DNA of 22,500 nucleotides from Chrysomallon squamiferum (lineage: Eukaryota > Mollusca > Gastropoda > Neomphalida > Peltospiridae): the NCBI GenBank assembly GCA_012295275.1, contig CM022667.1, positions 9,965,038 through 9,987,537 on the forward strand, written 5' to 3'. Shown here piece by piece: positions 21,522 through 22,500 of the stretch; positions within the stretch are counted from its first letter, which is position 1, and each line of letters begins with the position of its first letter. The notes under the pieces were generated by a model, which worked only from the letters and a program-made list of their open reading frames with translations, ran no database searches and was not told where the DNA came from. The translations under genes and the position numbers were made by a program.

Positions 21522-22304
21522 ACGGAAGGTTGCGGCGTCTGTGCCAGAGTTGCCAACTCCAACGACTATTACCCACCAGAACTGCGCACGCATCACGGAA
21601 GCATCATGACGCTGCAAGGCGAGTGGGTGAGCACGCGCTGTGAGTCTCGACAACGCGGGATGTTCCTAACGAGGTGGCTGTCCTTCCTGTCGGACGACAA
21701 ATCGTGGCAGGGGCGATACGACTACTACCAGGACGCCTTGTGCACGGAGCCGAGCTTCACCCTCTTCGCCAAAGGCAGCTACGCCGGAGGCAAGCCGTCG
21801 ACGAAGATCCCCAACGCCAAGGACTACAGCTTCAAGGTGACCAGACTGAAGGTCACTCCGAAGGACGCCAGGGTCACCGAGCATCTGAACTACTACAACG
21901 GAGGCGAGTGCGGGAGAGCGAAGGCGTGGCGGATCGGGGTCGAGCAGGACGTGACGTTCACGAACGGGTGCGTAACCCTGGGCATCCAGCTACCCAACAT
22001 CGAACAGGAGGTGCTGAAGATGGAGGTGGTGCACCGGAGGTTGCACCTCTACGTGGGCGAGCGTTTCACGGACGAGCCCGTGAGGCGGTTCCGGGACAAG
22101 CGACCCACTTCGTTCCAGGAGCCCCTCGTCAAGTGCGATTCCGTCACCACGGGAATGCACATTAACTCCGTGTACGGCGGGCTGGCGCTCCCGCTAATGG
22201 CACCGCCGGAATATAAGTCGTCGTCGTCGTCGTCGGTGATGTTGTCGTTGTCGTTGTTGTTGGTGTTGGTGTGTTTGTGCGTGACGGTCGTTAGTGAAAG
22301 ATGA
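21522..22304 (+). CDS. APCDD1: APCDD1 homologue, linker, barrel domain 2 and membrane anchor (terminal exon)
   Basis: This last coding exon starts in phase 0 after TTTTCAG and encodes 260 residues (258-517) plus TGA. The linker GCGVCAR (260-266) matches the family's CxxCR segment. PPEL at 275-278 leads to barrel domain 2, which opens at GEWVSTRCE (290-298), echoing GEWTSYRCE of barrel 1. Conserved segments include FLTR at 305-308, YYQDALC to C331, FKVTRLKVTP at 361-370, NGGECG with C387, QDVTFTNGC with C407, LGIQLPNIE at 410-418 and KRPTSFQEPLVKC at 450-462; all align with vertebrate APCDD1. In vertebrate APCDD1 the second barrel holds a hydrophobic pocket thought to take the Wnt lipid. The C-terminus has six Ser (490-495), a 19-residue hydrophobic segment (496-514) and only SER after it. 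It is a short-tailed type I membrane anchor, or possibly a GPI-attachment signal. Exon GC content is far above the intron's. Confidence 0.98.
   Translation, partial: TEGCGVCARVANSNDYYPPELRTHHGSIMTLQGEWVSTRCESRQRGMFLTRWLSFLSDDKSWQGRYDYYQDALCTEPSFTLFAKGSYAGGKPSTKIPNAKDYSFKVTRLKVTPKDARVTEHLNYYNGGECGRAKAWRIGVEQDVTFTNGCVTLGIQLPNIEQEVLKMEVVHRRLHLYVGERFTDEPVRRFRDKRPTSFQEPLVKCDSVTTGMHINSVYGGLALPLMAPPEYKSSSSSSVMLSLSLLLVLVCLCVTVVSER
22218..22292 (+). repeat. Coding TCG/TTG/GTG triplet run under the membrane anchor
   Basis: Six TCG codons (22218-22235) pass into TTG, TCG and GTG codons that encode the hydrophobic anchor. All seven Leu codons in the segment are TTG, whereas the rest of the exon mostly uses CTG and CTC. 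The anchor therefore looks like an imperfect triplet microsatellite read in frame. Confidence 0.85.
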
Positions 22305-22500
22305 AACCGTGCAACGACGTTGTTTGTAAGAGACGTTAATTCCATTTTTCTGGGACGTTTTGAAGACGTACGATGAAATGTTTTTGTGTTGCAGTTTTTT
22401 TTCTCGATTTGACGAAAATATCGACGACATCAACAACAATAAAAATTATCACGTTTTGATGTTTTGTTATCTAGAGACCGAATTAATTGACAATGAATCG
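22305..22500 (+). other. APCDD1 3' UTR and downstream flank
   Basis: The sequence after the TGA has no continuing frame. A poly-A signal lies 133 bases past the stop, with GT-rich sequence (GTTTTGATGTTTTGTT, about 22453-22468) just beyond it. The 3' UTR would therefore be about 150 bases, unless a further signal outside the window is used. Confidence 0.75.
22438..22443 (+). promoter_or_regulatory. Putative polyadenylation signal AATAAA
   Basis: A canonical AATAAA hexamer follows the APCDD1 stop codon and is itself followed by a GT-rich element at a suitable distance, the usual arrangement of an animal cleavage and polyadenylation site. Confidence 0.7.

Noticed and set aside
21674-22165. 163-codon Arg/Gly-rich frame overlapping the last exon
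   Set aside because: It is the out-of-frame shadow of the strongly supported APCDD1 coding frame in GC-rich DNA.

Overview
The window is nuclear DNA from an animal. It is AT-rich, full of microsatellites, and holds one spliced protein-coding gene with long introns plus one tRNA gene. The protein gene is a clear homologue of APCDD1, the membrane-anchored Wnt inhibitor known from vertebrates and other animals. The species cannot be named from sequence alone. Kilobase introns packed with (TTA)n, (TTG)n, (GA)n, (CATA)n and poly-T tracts would suit a mollusc or another lophotrochozoan, but that is an inference from general style only. No operons, phage, insertion sequences or CRISPR arrays are present.

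Layout: positions 1-484 are noncoding with short triplet repeats. Positions 485-555 hold an intact tRNA-Gly(GCC) gene on the minus strand. Positions 556-7000 are upstream or intronic DNA without recognisable coding sequence; a CpG-rich pocket lies at about 986-1440, a long pyrimidine tract at 4319-4713, and a potential G-quadruplex at 6294-6319. Three APCDD1 coding exons follow on the plus strand: 7001-7154 (phase 1 start, phase 2 end), 11610-12228 (ending in phase 0) and 21522-22304 (ending in a TGA stop). They are separated by introns of 4455 and 9293 bases. A 3' UTR with an AATAAA signal at 22438-22443 closes the gene.

The three exons join in frame into 517 residues (numbered here from the first complete codon, F1, at 7003). 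They cover the N-terminal linker, both tandem beta-barrel domains (each opening with a GEW-x-S motif and a Cys-Glu pair) and a C-terminal hydrophobic anchor. Only the exon with the start codon and signal peptide was not found; it is upstream of 7001, inside or outside the window.

The most interesting points concern how simple repeats meet the gene. The membrane anchor and the poly-Ser stretch before it are written almost wholly in TCG/TTG/GTG triplets. An acidic loop in the first barrel is a GAC run. The acceptor of the middle exon directly abuts about 190 bases of (TTA)n. Long (GA)n and (TC)n arrays alternate along the introns, so the middle exon lies between complementary tracts. A 56-bp minisatellite with a homogenised core lies in the last intron. 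I see no evidence for a wholly new biological system.
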